Assembly: GCA_026014585.1 (NCBI GenBank)
Contig: JAOZIA010000019.1
Span: 30,680 to 94,679, forward strand
Direction of reading: 5' to 3'
Length of the DNA: 64,000 bases
Source of the DNA: Candidatus Bathyarchaeota archaeon
Lineage (GTDB): Archaea; Thermoproteota; Bathyarchaeia; Bathyarchaeales; Bathycorpusculaceae
Each line of letters opens with the position of its first letter. Position 1 is the first letter of the stretch. The notes beneath the pieces are model-generated. The model worked only from the letters and a program-made list of their open reading frames with translations. It did no database searches and was not told where the DNA came from. The translations under genes and the position numbers were made by a program. Positions 34,194 to 42,785 of the stretch are shown here, one piece after another.

Positions 34194-35009
34194 CTATTTA
34201 TGATGTGTTTTACGTAAAAATACTCCAAGTACCACTACTGCAACAATAACGCCTAATACAATAACGGCAATCTGTACTGAATCTAAACCCCCAAAGGATA
34301 ATGTCTGATTGTTGTCTTGATTGTTTGGAGTCTCGGAGTTTAAACTGCTGAAAGTTGGCGTACTCAGTGCTGTGGGGGTTGGTGTGGGCGTTATGCTCGC
34401 GGGGTCACCGACGGTTATCGTTTGTATGCTACTATAACCGCTGTTTTCGCCTATGTAAACAACAGCAGTACCGCGTACTTCTCTGTATCCAATAAATGCT
34501 TCAACCTTAAAATCAATCTGTGCCCCCGCAGGTAACGGTGAAGTAATGGTGGCAAGAGTGCTGAAAGTTACCGTTATGATTGTTTCATCTGAATCTGACG
34601 CAAGAATAGGTGAATTTTTGTACTTGATACTTCCCGTTTCAAGAGGGGTTTTCCAGTTTGTCCATATGTCTTCTGCAAAATGTCCCTTAAACCGTACATT
34701 GTAATACAATTTTAACTCCTGTGAGTCTTCATAGCTGCTAACCGGCTGATTTCTAATTATAACGTCTATTCCATTACCATCCACATGATAGCCGTTTTGG
34801 GTGGTTATTGTTACTTCCTGTCCTGTAAACGGGTCTATGGTAGTGGTGGTTGTTGGTGCCACATCATATGAGTGGTCAGCAAACTCTAATGTGAACTCTG
34901 GAACAGACGGTTTTGGTATGGCTGCCTCTGATGGTTTGATTAATATTAAACTTGAAGCTGTTAAGACAACAATAAGTGCTACTGCCAAACTTTTTTGCAA
35001 ATTGAGCAT
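34194..35009 (-). CDS. Secreted membrane-anchored surface protein, function unknown
   Basis: 271-residue protein with an N-terminal signal (LNLQKSLAVALIVVLTASS), a beta-rich extracytoplasmic domain of about 180 residues with no family I recognise, a Ser/Thr/Pro/Asn-rich stalk (TPTPTPTALSTPTFSSLN), and a C-terminal membrane helix (about 240-262) with a basic RKTHHK tail. This build is common for archaeal cell-surface proteins. The longer start GTG 35024 adds five residues. It is 70 nt upstream, in transcription terms after its own spacer, from psmB. Confidence 0.75.
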   Translation of the reverse strand: MLNLQKSLAVALIVVLTASSLILIKPSEAAIPKPSVPEFTLEFADHSYDVAPTTTTTIDPFTGQEVTITTQNGYHVDGNGIDVIIRNQPVSSYEDSQELKLYYNVRFKGHFAEDIWTNWKTPLETGSIKYKNSPILASDSDETIITVTFSTLATITSPLPAGAQIDFKVEAFIGYREVRGTAVVYIGENSGYSSIQTITVGDPASITPTPTPTALSTPTFSSLNSETPNNQDNNQTLSFGGLDSVQIAVIVLGVIVAVVVLGVFLRKTHHK

Positions 35010-35086
35010 ACTTAAACCAACCACTACCGTATTTATGATGTATTGGAAATAAAGCTTGGCTAAATTTCCCCTTAATTAGTGAAAAA

Positions 35087-35243
35087 ATGATTATGGACGA
35101 TTCGCAGCCTCTAAGATGTCAAAAATGTGGAAAACCCATCGGTTACGTCACTGTTCTGGCAAAGGGACTGGCTGGGTATGCCTCAGGCTATCCAAAATTT
35201 TAAGCTTGTTGCTATCTGCATGGACTGCCACGCTAAACGGTAG
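35087..35243 (+). pseudogene. Small zinc-ribbon protein gene split by a +1 frameshift
   Basis: Frame one from ATG 35087 (or 35093) reads RCQKCGKPIGYVTVLAKG and stops at 35201-35203. The other frame continues with MPQAIQNFKLVAICMDCHAK and stops at 35241-35243. Together they form a small zinc ribbon with CxxC pairs in CQKC and CMDC. Deleting the T at 35177 (GGG-T-ATG) restores one continuous reading frame of about 51 codons. It could be a real mutation, an assembly error or programmed frameshifting. Confidence 0.6.
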
Positions 35244-35297
35244 AAATAGGAAAGGTTTTTCCGAAAGCACACGGGCTAAACATAGTGGTTAGCTGTG

Positions 35298-35888
35298 ATG
35301 ATAGAGGTTTTCAGCCAAAACCACAACGGCACATGGTTTGCAGTGGCCATTTGTCAGCAGGAAATCTTGGCAACATCCTTTGGCAAAACCCAAGAGGACA
35401 CGTTGCAAAAACTGCTCGATAACTTGCCTTTTAATGAGCCTTTCCAAGTTCATTCTGAGCCTTCAAGTTTCGCCCAAAAAACCATCCATCAAATGAGCGA
35501 CGCTCTTGAAGGCAAACAAAACAGCCCAAGTCTCCCTTTTTGCTTCTCACACCTACCCCAATACACCCAAAAAGTGCTCAAAGCAACCCAACAAATCCCG
35601 TTGGGCTACGTGGCATCGTATGGTGGCTTAGCCAAAGCTGTCGGCGGAGGAGCACGAGCGGTTGGGAACGTGATGGCATCTAACCCGTTTGCGCCACTGG
35701 TTCCCTGTCACCGAGTTGTAAAGTCAGATTTGTCGTTGGGTGGTTATGGTGGCGGTTTGAAAGTCAAAATTGAACTTTTGCAACAGGAAACGCAGGGTTT
35801 TTTGGAGCCCAAAACAGTCAGTGTTGACGGCGGCGTTTTGATGGTTTATCCTGTGGAGCAAGTTTTAACCCGTTTAGCCATGCTTTAG
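35298..35888 (+). CDS. ogt: Methylated-DNA-protein-cysteine methyltransferase (Ogt/MGMT)
   Basis: Suicide DNA repair protein that moves alkyl groups from O6-alkylguanine to its own Cys. The 196-residue protein has the active-site motif PCHRVVKSDLSLGGYGGG (about 137-154), the helix-turn-helix IPLGYVASYGGLAKAVG and the Asn/Arg 'finger' ARAVGNVMASNP. The N-terminal domain is shorter and variable as usual. GTG 35295 directly before ATG 35298 is an alternative start. It is followed after 50 nt by nadM. Confidence 0.95.
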   Translation: MIEVFSQNHNGTWFAVAICQQEILATSFGKTQEDTLQKLLDNLPFNEPFQVHSEPSSFAQKTIHQMSDALEGKQNSPSLPFCFSHLPQYTQKVLKATQQIPLGYVASYGGLAKAVGGGARAVGNVMASNPFAPLVPCHRVVKSDLSLGGYGGGLKVKIELLQQETQGFLEPKTVSVDGGVLMVYPVEQVLTRLAML

Positions 35889-35937
35889 GCATAAATATTA
35901 TTAGCGTGCAAGAGTCAACTTTGTTGAGGCAAAAGCA

Positions 35938-36459
35938 TTGTTCACTAGGGGGCTTTATGTTGGGCGGTTTCAGCCTTTTCACATTGGTCATCTTGATGCG
36001 ATAAAGGCAGTTCTAAAAGAAGTAGATGAACTCGTAATCGTTATCGGCAGCGCACAATACAGCCACCGCCCCACTAACCCCTTCACCGCAGGCGAACGAC
36101 TCGTCATGATACGCAGTGCACTAAAAGAAGCAGGCATTTCTGACAACAAATTTTGGATTGTTCCAGTTCCAGATGTGCACCTACATATGCTTTGGGTTAG
36201 CGCCGTTGAAGGTTACACGCCTCATTTCAAGCTTGTATACACCAATGAACCCCTGACAAGACGGCTTTTTAATGAAGCAGGTTACGAAGTCCGCGGAATC
36301 CAACTGTTTGAGCGTCAAATGTACATGTCCACAGTGGTGCGTGAAAAAATGCTTGAGGGCGACGGGTGGGCCGAACTGGTTCCGCCGAGTGTGGCTGATT
36401 TTATCGAAAAAATCGATGGGGTTAATCGGGTTAGGGATTTAGCGAAAAATGACCGTTAA
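35938..36459 (+). CDS. nadM: Nicotinamide-nucleotide adenylyltransferase (archaeal NadM)
   Basis: Joins NMN and ATP to NAD+. The 173-residue product has the nucleotidyltransferase motif GRFQPFHIGHLDAI (HxGH, about residues 10-23) and the late ISxTxxR-type motif as MSTVVREKM. Length and the MYMSTVVR segment match archaeal NadM. TTG 35938 is the start, with GAGG about 8 nt upstream; no ATG is near the N-terminus. Confidence 0.95.
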   Translation: MFTRGLYVGRFQPFHIGHLDAIKAVLKEVDELVIVIGSAQYSHRPTNPFTAGERLVMIRSALKEAGISDNKFWIVPVPDVHLHMLWVSAVEGYTPHFKLVYTNEPLTRRLFNEAGYEVRGIQLFERQMYMSTVVREKMLEGDGWAELVPPSVADFIEKIDGVNRVRDLAKNDR

Positions 36460-36467
36460 CGTGGCTG

Positions 36468-37103
36468 TTACGTGTTAGCAACAGTTTTTTCTGGAGACGC
36501 TTTAAAGTATAACTTGTACGCCAAAAGGAATGTGCCAATAACTATCAATACTGCACCAATCAGGCTTATGACTGGAACAAGAAGTACTGCTAACAGATTA
36601 TTTAACAGGTGCAATGCAACTGCCAAGAGGTAGTATGGTATGATTTTTCTTTTTGCTAATCCATACGAAATTATGGTAGCGCTTGAGGCATGAAAAATTA
36701 GGCCTGGAATCCTATCCATAAATGGTACACCTAAAACTGAAACATATAATATCATTTCTGTTACGCCAAAACCCAACCCAATCAGTGTACCTAACGTTAC
36801 AAGTGACCGCTCTGTTTCTCCATGTCTATAAAATAAGGGCACAACTTTGGCAAATTCTTCTAAGAAGGGTGCAAAAAGGACTGCTGTGCAAATTGTTGTG
36901 TTAATAAACGGAAGGCTCACGCATAGGGCATCGGAGAACTGTGAGAAGAAAACCACAAAGGGCACGCTAAATATGATGCCTGAAATGAAAAAGAAAATTT
37001 TTTCGTTAAGACTTGGTTTGTGGATTGGGATTATGCATGTGCGTTTGTTTTCCAAAAAAACCACAATATCAGTAAGTTCTTGCGCATTTATCAGTATTGC
37101 CAC
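36468..37103 (-). CDS. PrsW-type intramembrane protease family protein
   Basis: 211-residue membrane protein with about seven hydrophobic segments. The motifs of PrsW/CPBP-like proteases are seen: EEFAKVVPL in one segment, GFGVTEMILY in another, and conserved His in GLIFHASSA and AVALHLLNNLLAV. The relatives cut membrane-bound regulators; the archaeal substrate is unknown. It is convergent with nadM, 8 nt apart. Confidence 0.82.
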   Translation of the reverse strand: MAILINAQELTDIVVFLENKRTCIIPIHKPSLNEKIFFFISGIIFSVPFVVFFSQFSDALCVSLPFINTTICTAVLFAPFLEEFAKVVPLFYRHGETERSLVTLGTLIGLGFGVTEMILYVSVLGVPFMDRIPGLIFHASSATIISYGLAKRKIIPYYLLAVALHLLNNLLAVLLVPVISLIGAVLIVIGTFLLAYKLYFKASPEKTVANT

Positions 37104-37238
37104 AAATTATGCCTTATCAAACGTTACTGTTTGTATACTGAGGTCTTTTTGAGCGTATCTGTGTTGCTAAAGTTGGTCTGGTTGATTATTTTTTTGTCCT
37201 TTTATTTTAGGGGGTTTACAAGAAATATGTGCGATACG

Positions 37239-37248
37239 TTTTATAATA
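37239..37248 (+). promoter_or_regulatory. TATA box of the hsp20-L15-SecY unit
   Basis: TTTTATAATA, expected to start transcription near 37268-37272, just before the GGAGGGG ribosome binding site. Confidence 0.5.
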
Positions 37249-37287
37249 CCGTTGAAGATTTTCGTTATTTAATTGGAGGGGAAAAAC

Positions 37288-37734
37288 ACGAGCGCAAGAT
37301 GGCGTAGAACAAATAAAAACAAAGATTGGTTAAACTTTAACACGTCAACAAAGGCTGGCGTCAAAAAATCATCGAGCAAACCACCAGCTAATCACCAAAA
37401 AATTCTGTCACCGCCAAATTTCCGTCCACCAAAAAGCTACGCTAAGCGCAAATGGGAAGAGCCTTCGCCCCTCATAGATATCTTCCAAGAAAAAAATTCA
37501 ATCATAATTGTTGCTGAAATTGCAGGTTTCAACAAAGATACACTTAAAATAAACGTTAAAAATCAGAAATTAACGCTTTCTGCAAAAACAAAAGAGCGAA
37601 GATACTATAAAAGTTTAAATCTTCCGAAGGTAGTCATACCCAGCGCAGTGCACACCACATATAAGAACGGCGTGCTGGAAATCAAACTTAAAAAGGCACA
37701 AGCGCCTGAAGCAATAAACAAACAAGCGGATTGA
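37288..37734 (+). CDS. hsp20: Small heat shock protein (Hsp20/alpha-crystallin), probable ACG start
   Basis: ATP-independent chaperone that holds unfolded proteins. A basic, disordered N-terminal region of about 60 residues precedes the alpha-crystallin domain (about 65-140): PSPLIDIFQEKNSIIIVAEI, AGFNKDTLKINVKNQKLTLS, and KNGVLEIKLKKAQ. The frame has an in-frame TAA at 37270-37272; the only common start codon is TTG 37273, which lies inside the ribosome binding site. GGAGGGG (37275-37281) followed by AAAAAC is ideally spaced before ACG 37288. The same SD-AAAAAC-ACG arrangement occurs at 48392-48407. The product with ACG is 148 residues. It is followed directly by rplO. Confidence 0.85.
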   Translation, partial: TSARWRRTNKNKDWLNFNTSTKAGVKKSSSKPPANHQKILSPPNFRPPKSYAKRKWEEPSPLIDIFQEKNSIIIVAEIAGFNKDTLKINVKNQKLTLSAKTKERRYYKSLNLPKVVIPSAVHTTYKNGVLEIKLKKAQAPEAINKQAD

Positions 37735-37742
37735 AAAAGGAA

Positions 37743-38168
37743 ATGCCACATAGTTTAAGAAGAATCAGGAAAACAAGAGGTTCAAGAACACAGGGTTACG
37801 GTAGAATAGGTCAGCACCGTGACCGCGGCAGTAGCGGATACAAGAAAGTTGGAAGACACAAGCACCTTTGGAGCTACGTTAACGTCTATGAACCTGACTA
37901 CTTCAACAAACGCGGATTCACAAGCCCACAAAGTTTACACCGCAAAAATAATGCTATAAACTTGGTGAAACTTGCAGAGATTGCCCCTGTGCAAGAAGAT
38001 GGCAAAAAAACTGTTGACTTGACCAGTCTTGGGTACACTAAACTTTTAGGTATGGGCACAGTTTCATCTGCTCTAACCGTAAAAGTATTGGCTTGTTCCA
38101 AGTCAGCACAGGAAAAAATCACTGCTGCCGGCGGAGTAGTAATAACACCCTCCCAAGACGGAGAGTAA
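37743..38168 (+). CDS. rplO: 50S ribosomal protein L15 (uL15)
   Basis: Late-assembly large-subunit protein. The 141-residue archaeal form starts PHSLRRIRKTRGSRTQGYGR and has the Gly/His-rich RIGQHRDRGSSGYKKVGRHK region. ATG 37743 is chosen because AAAGGAA precedes it; TTG 37731 overlaps hsp20. In most archaea L15 follows L30; here Hsp20 is in front, so the spc-type operon is broken at this point. SecY follows as usual. Confidence 0.95.
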   Translation: MPHSLRRIRKTRGSRTQGYGRIGQHRDRGSSGYKKVGRHKHLWSYVNVYEPDYFNKRGFTSPQSLHRKNNAINLVKLAEIAPVQEDGKKTVDLTSLGYTKLLGMGTVSSALTVKVLACSKSAQEKITAAGGVVITPSQDGE

Positions 38169-38176
38169 CCGACTAA

Positions 38177-39592
38177 ATGGCCGGAAGATTCCTAAACTTA
38201 TTCAAGCCAATCGGCAGGGTATTACCTGAAATTAAAAAGCCGCAACGCAAGGTAAGTTTTAACGAGAAACTCTTCTGGACCGCAATTGTACTTGTATTGT
38301 TCTTGGTAATGACCGAAATTCCGCTTTTCGGTGTACCCCAAGATGTACAGGACAACTTTGGTGCTCTGCGAGTTATTTTTGCTTCAAACCGCGGCACCTT
38401 AATGGAGCTTGGTATTGGACCAATTGTCACTGCAGGTTTAATTTTGCAGTTACTTGCAGGTTCCTCAATCATAAAATGTGATATGTCCAATCCAGAGGAC
38501 AGAGGCTTATTCACTGCCGCAAGCAAAGTCTTCAGCATACTCCTCACAGGTATTCAAGCAGGAGCATACATTATCAGCGGCATGTATGGGTCACTTTCAG
38601 GTGGGGTGGCCTTGATAATATTTTTACAGTTGTTAGCTGCTGGAGTCGTAGTTATGTTAATGGATGAACTTGTCCAGAAGGGCTGGGGTATGGGCAGTGG
38701 AATCAGCTTGTTCATTATGGCTGGTGTTGCTCAAACCATCCTATGGTCAACTTTCTCGCCGACTAATGGCTTGTTTGTTGGTTCACTTGGAGCCTTAATG
38801 AGTGGTCAACAATCATTAACAAATTGGGCAATAGGCACTTATCAAGGCGTTTTCCCCTCTCTAGTTGGCTTCATCGCCACAATAGTGATTTTCCTAATCA
38901 TCATCTACCTAAACGGTGTACGCGTAGAACTTCCAATGACCTACGCTGGATACAAAGGATACCGAAGCAAATACCCAATCAAACTCCTCTACGTTTCAAA
39001 CCTGCCAGTAATCTTTGCCTCAGCACTCTTTGCAAACGTGTACTTCTTCTCCCAACTACTCTGGAGTACACAGGGACGTCCTGACCCCGGTACAAACTTG
39101 CTGTTCCAAATCCTAGGTGATTACTCATACAATGCAACATCAGGTGCCACTCAAGCCGTAGGCGGCTTAGCATATCTTACTTCTGCACCAAACGGTTTGC
39201 AAGCTGTTGCAATGGACCCTATTCGTGCACTAGTTTACTTGCTTATCCTAGTAGTTTTCTGTGCTGTCTTCTCGCTGGTCTGGCTTGAAGTAGGCGGTTT
39301 AGGTCCCTCAAAAGTTGCAAAGCAACTGATGGACAGCGGCATGCAGATTCCAGGATACAGACGCTCAAGCAAACCCATCGAGTTAATCCTCAAACGCTAC
39401 ATCCCAGTTGTCACAGTGCTGGGTGGTATAATCGTTGGTTTAATCGCTGGATTGGGTGATTTCTTTGGCGTGTACGGTACAGGCACGGGTATATTGCTGT
39501 CAGTTGGTATCATTTACCAGTACTACGAGTTACTGATGCGTGAACGCGCTGCGGAAATGTTCCCTGCGTTTAGACGTATACTTGGAGAGTAA
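38177..39592 (+). CDS. secY: Protein translocase subunit SecY
   Basis: Channel-forming subunit of the Sec translocon in the cytoplasmic membrane. The 471-residue protein has ten hydrophobic segments, the plug region near residues 45-75 (FGVPQDVQDNFGALRVIFAS), and the conserved cytoplasmic loop PGYRRSSKPIELILKRYIPV at about residues 390-410. Together with L15, DUF106 and Cmk it forms the usual archaeal translocon-linked operon. Confidence 0.97.
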   Translation: MAGRFLNLFKPIGRVLPEIKKPQRKVSFNEKLFWTAIVLVLFLVMTEIPLFGVPQDVQDNFGALRVIFASNRGTLMELGIGPIVTAGLILQLLAGSSIIKCDMSNPEDRGLFTAASKVFSILLTGIQAGAYIISGMYGSLSGGVALIIFLQLLAAGVVVMLMDELVQKGWGMGSGISLFIMAGVAQTILWSTFSPTNGLFVGSLGALMSGQQSLTNWAIGTYQGVFPSLVGFIATIVIFLIIIYLNGVRVELPMTYAGYKGYRSKYPIKLLYVSNLPVIFASALFANVYFFSQLLWSTQGRPDPGTNLLFQILGDYSYNATSGATQAVGGLAYLTSAPNGLQAVAMDPIRALVYLLILVVFCAVFSLVWLEVGGLGPSKVAKQLMDSGMQIPGYRRSSKPIELILKRYIPVVTVLGGIIVGLIAGLGDFFGVYGTGTGILLSVGIIYQYYELLMRERAAEMFPAFRRILGE

Positions 39593-39662
39593 CATAAAAT
39601 CGACAAAAACGGTTATTAATAAGAAAACCGATACGCTTTAAACATCACAGTGGAGAAAACAC

Positions 39663-40145
39663 ATGTCTGCGGTACTATTATCCATCCCCGTATCTACCCT
39701 AATAATTATGGCTATTGCAATGGGCATTGCGTTTCTTAACACTGTTGTTAACCGCCTGTTAATCAGTCACTTTCTGGGTTGGAGTCAATATCGTACAATG
39801 CAAAAAGAAATGGCTGAGTACCGCCAAGACATGATGGCTGCGATGCGTGTTAACGACTTAAAAAAAGTTGAGAAACTAAAAAAGAGAGACTCTCAAATCA
39901 AAGCAATGCAGGCGAAAATGGCTAAACCCCAGTTTGTTCAGCTTGCAGTGTCTTTCCTGTACATCTTTGTCTGGATATTTGTTTTAACCCCAACATTTGG
40001 CACCACAACAGTTGCCTACGTTCCTGGGTTTTCCGGATTTTTCCCTGATGGCGGTGTTCCCGTCTTGTACTGGTATCCAATTTGCTCTTTCCCGCTTGGT
40101 TTGCTTGCTACTAGACTCCTAGGTACAATGCCAATTGAATGGTAG
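39663..40145 (+). CDS. DUF106 membrane protein (EMC3/TMCO1/YidC superfamily)
   Basis: Membrane insertase-like protein of the Oxa1 superfamily, predicted to help insert membrane proteins beside SecY. 160 residues with an N-terminal membrane helix (about 8-35), a cytoplasmic coiled-coil hairpin (MQKEMAEYRQDMMAAMRVND ... KLKKRDSQIKAMQAKM), and two further membrane helices, the layout of archaeal DUF106. Its place between SecY and Cmk is typical. Confidence 0.9.
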   Translation: MSAVLLSIPVSTLIIMAIAMGIAFLNTVVNRLLISHFLGWSQYRTMQKEMAEYRQDMMAAMRVNDLKKVEKLKKRDSQIKAMQAKMAKPQFVQLAVSFLYIFVWIFVLTPTFGTTTVAYVPGFSGFFPDGGVPVLYWYPICSFPLGLLATRLLGTMPIEW

Positions 40146-40158
40146 TTGAGGCACAAAA

Positions 40159-40779
40159 ATGGCGCCCGCTATAAAAAAACAGCAATCAATTGCACAACAA
40201 AATGTTGTACTTTGTATTTCAGGCATGGCTGGGACTGGGAAAAGTACGCTTTCCAAAAAGATTGCTGAACGGTATAATTTAAAATATTTTTCAGGTGGAG
40301 ACGCTCTCAAAGCTTTAGCTATAAAACAAGGTTATGATGCTGCTAAAGAGGGTTGGTGGGAAAGCTCTGAAGGTTTAACGTTTCTTGCACGAAGAGAAAA
40401 AGACCCTCAATTCGATAAAGCTGTTGATAATAAACTACTTGACTATGCAAAAGAGGGCAATGTTCTACTTGACAGTTGGACAATGCCTTGGCTGCTCAAA
40501 GATGGCTTTAAGATTTGGCTTTTAGCTTCCTTAGAGAAGAGAGCTGAACGGATTGCTAAACGAGATAAGTTGACTGTTAAAGAGGCTTTTGAGGTTTTAG
40601 AGAAAAAAGAGTCTCTTACAAAATCAATCTACCGTGAACTTTATGGTTTTACTTTAGGTGAGGATTTGGCGCCGTTTGATTTGGTGCTGGATACTGACAA
40701 TTTGGCTGCTCCTGAAGTTTACAGCGTGATCTGTAACGTTTTGGATAATATTGTTTTTCAGAAAAACTCTTCCACTTAA
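40159..40779 (+). CDS. cmk: Cytidylate kinase-like P-loop kinase (archaeal Cmk type)
   Basis: Predicted to phosphorylate (d)CMP or a related nucleoside monophosphate. The 206-residue protein has a P-loop GMAGTGKSTLSK (about residues 20-31), a FSGGDALKAL segment as in archaeal cytidylate kinases, and an Arg-rich lid LEKRAERIAKRDKL. Located after DUF106 as in many archaeal operons, supporting Cmk over adenylate kinase; the substrate is not proven. Confidence 0.85.
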   Translation: MAPAIKKQQSIAQQNVVLCISGMAGTGKSTLSKKIAERYNLKYFSGGDALKALAIKQGYDAAKEGWWESSEGLTFLARREKDPQFDKAVDNKLLDYAKEGNVLLDSWTMPWLLKDGFKIWLLASLEKRAERIAKRDKLTVKEAFEVLEKKESLTKSIYRELYGFTLGEDLAPFDLVLDTDNLAAPEVYSVICNVLDNIVFQKNSST

Positions 40780-40874
40780 TCAATTAAAGTTTACCGTTAA
40801 ATTTAAAAACAAATCGCTTCTAACCTATTTGCTGCTTACCGCTTAATAGCTTAAATCAAGGGTGGGAAAGGATC

Positions 40875-41270
40875 TTGAAGCTAAAAAGCGCAATGGTGTT
40901 GCTGACTACACTTAGCGTTATTGCTTACTGCCTGTTCATGGCTTATTTTTTAGAATGTTCGCTGCATGACAGCTACACCACTCTTGCTATGCTTACAATA
41001 TTTAACCTGCTTTTTGTCCCAATCTTTTTTCAATTTAAAGGAAGTTTAAACTTGAAGTTGGGGATCTTGGCAGTGGGCAATTTTTTTGGATTATTTTGGA
41101 ACTATTTTTTCAACAGCTTTTTTTTATACATAGGTGGGGAAACTGCGGTTTATCACGTTAGTTATGTTCTTTTTTTCCCTTTTTTGAACATTATTTGGTT
41201 TGTTACTTTTTGGTCTCTGAGTTTAACGGTTCTCAGCAGTAGGTTAAACAAAAACAGGGTGGTGCCATAA
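40875..41270 (+). CDS. Small four-helix membrane protein, unknown
   Basis: 131-residue hydrophobic protein with about four membrane segments, rich in Phe (FFGLFWNYFFNSFFLYIGG). No family recognised. TTG 40875 has AAAGGA about 5 nt upstream. It ends 3 nt before the glycosyltransferase gene, so it may be an accessory of that enzyme. Confidence 0.65.
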   Translation: MKLKSAMVLLTTLSVIAYCLFMAYFLECSLHDSYTTLAMLTIFNLLFVPIFFQFKGSLNLKLGILAVGNFFGLFWNYFFNSFFLYIGGETAVYHVSYVLFFPFLNIIWFVTFWSLSLTVLSSRLNKNRVVP

Positions 41271-41273
41271 GTC

Positions 41274-42581
41274 TTGATTGCAGAACTTATCACATTATTC
41301 ACCCTTTTAATAGCAGCCCTAATGATTGCCTACACTGTAAGGCATTACGTTTTCACTCTCTCGGTGCTAAAAGAAACAAAAAAGCCCCCTGTTAAGCAAG
41401 TAAAAACCGATTATGAACCAACTGTTTCAATTCTGATTCCGGCAAGAAACGAAGGGCAAGTTATCAAACGGTTACTGCAACGAATCACTGAATTAACCTA
41501 TCCTAAAACTAAAATGCAAATCGTAGTTGTTGATGATGCATCCACCGATGAAACAGGTAAAATCGCCGACAATTACTCGCAAGAATTCCCTTTTATTCAA
41601 GTTATCCATCGTAGCATCGATAATGGCGGAAAAGGCAAAGCAGATGTTATGAATGAGGGTTTCAAACAGTTAACTGGTGAAATCGTTCTCTGTTTTGACG
41701 CCGACTATTATCCGCAAAAAGATATAGTTGAACGTTTAACCTCCGCGTTCTCTGACCCCCAGGTAGGTGCCGTGCAGGGACGCGTGGTTGTTTTAAATGA
41801 GCCTCAAAGCCTCGTTACACGTTTAGTTACTCTTGAACGTGTTGGGGGATACAGAGTTGACCAGCAAGCCCGAGACCAATTGGGGCTTATAACCCAGTTC
41901 GGGGGTACTGTTGGCGGGTTTAGGCGTAGCTTGCTTGAGGAACTAAACGGTTGGGATCCGTCAGTTTTGGCTGAGGATACTGATTTGACTTTTAGGGTTT
42001 ATCTTGCAGGTTACAAAATTCGTTATCTTGTTGATGCTGAGTGTTACGAGGAAGCCGTTGATTCATGGAAAGCATACGAGAAACAGCGTTACCGCTGGGC
42101 TAAAGGTCACATGCAATGCTGCTTTAAACATACTGGTAATGTGCTGAAAAGCAAGAAGCTTAATTTCAAAGAGAAACTTGACGGCATAATGCTGCTAAAC
42201 GTTTATTTCATGCCAATTTTAGCTTTAATTTCCTTTATAATGGGTCTATTTTTAATTGTTTATTATCCAAGTTACCTTACCAATGTTTTGTGGCCTTTCT
42301 GGTTAATTTTTCCTTTTTTCATCTACAGTTCAGTAGGGAATTTTGCGCCTTTCTTTGAAATCGGTGTAGGCTTATATCTAGATGGGCGAGGCAGAATTCA
42401 GTGGCTGCTTCCGCTTTTGATTTTCCCCTTTTTTTATAATATTTACATTTGCTCAAAGGCTTTCTTGGTTGTTATTTTTTCCAAGCTGTTTAAACGAGAT
42501 AGTAATGTTTGGGTTAAAACTGTTCATTTAGGCAGTGGTAGTAGCATAATTAACGATAACTTGAGGGAGTGTCATGCTTGA
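41274..42581 (+). CDS. Membrane GT2 glycosyltransferase (processive, BcsA/HAS-like)
   Basis: 435-residue polytopic enzyme predicted to polymerise or transfer sugars from a nucleotide donor on the inner side of the membrane. After an N-terminal membrane helix comes a GT-A domain with VVDDAS, the metal-binding FDADYY, the acceptor-site AEDTDLTF and the Q-x2-RW motif as QRYRWAKGH; three or four membrane segments follow. The Q-x2-RW motif is typical of processive enzymes. TTG 41274 is the start. A 55-residue membrane peptide overlaps its 3' end. Confidence 0.88.
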   Translation: MIAELITLFTLLIAALMIAYTVRHYVFTLSVLKETKKPPVKQVKTDYEPTVSILIPARNEGQVIKRLLQRITELTYPKTKMQIVVVDDASTDETGKIADNYSQEFPFIQVIHRSIDNGGKGKADVMNEGFKQLTGEIVLCFDADYYPQKDIVERLTSAFSDPQVGAVQGRVVVLNEPQSLVTRLVTLERVGGYRVDQQARDQLGLITQFGGTVGGFRRSLLEELNGWDPSVLAEDTDLTFRVYLAGYKIRYLVDAECYEEAVDSWKAYEKQRYRWAKGHMQCCFKHTGNVLKSKKLNFKEKLDGIMLLNVYFMPILALISFIMGLFLIVYYPSYLTNVLWPFWLIFPFFIYSSVGNFAPFFEIGVGLYLDGRGRIQWLLPLLIFPFFYNIYICSKAFLVVIFSKLFKRDSNVWVKTVHLGSGSSIINDNLRECHA

Positions 42582-42741
42582 ATTTTTTGTGCTTATAGTA
42601 TTGTTTGTTGTTTTAGTTTTGGCTATAATGTATCTTCCTGCTTTATGGGAGCTTAGAAAACCTAAGGACAACGAACCAAGACTCATAGAGCCACCCACAA
42701 AAACAAACCAAAACAGTATAGCAAGTGAAATGGAAACTTAG
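42574..42741 (+). CDS. 55-residue single-helix membrane peptide coupled to the glycosyltransferase
   Basis: ATG 42574 overlaps the end of the preceding gene by 8 bases and has GAGGGAG about 5 nt before it. The product has one membrane helix (about residues 4-25, rich in Val, Leu and Phe) followed by a hydrophilic cytoplasmic tail LRKPKDNEPRLIEPP. Such small proteins can assist membrane glycosyltransferases; function unknown. Confidence 0.6.
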   Translation: MLEFFVLIVLFVVLVLAIMYLPALWELRKPKDNEPRLIEPPTKTNQNSIASEMET

Positions 42742-42785
42742 GCATTCAGATATGGATTGGGGTGTCGCGGTTTATGACTGCTAAT

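Noticed and set aside
37020..37307. Plus-strand frame of 95 codons antisense to the PrsW-like gene and running into the hsp20 leader
   Set aside because: It lies mainly opposite a well supported membrane protein gene and crosses the hsp20 promoter.
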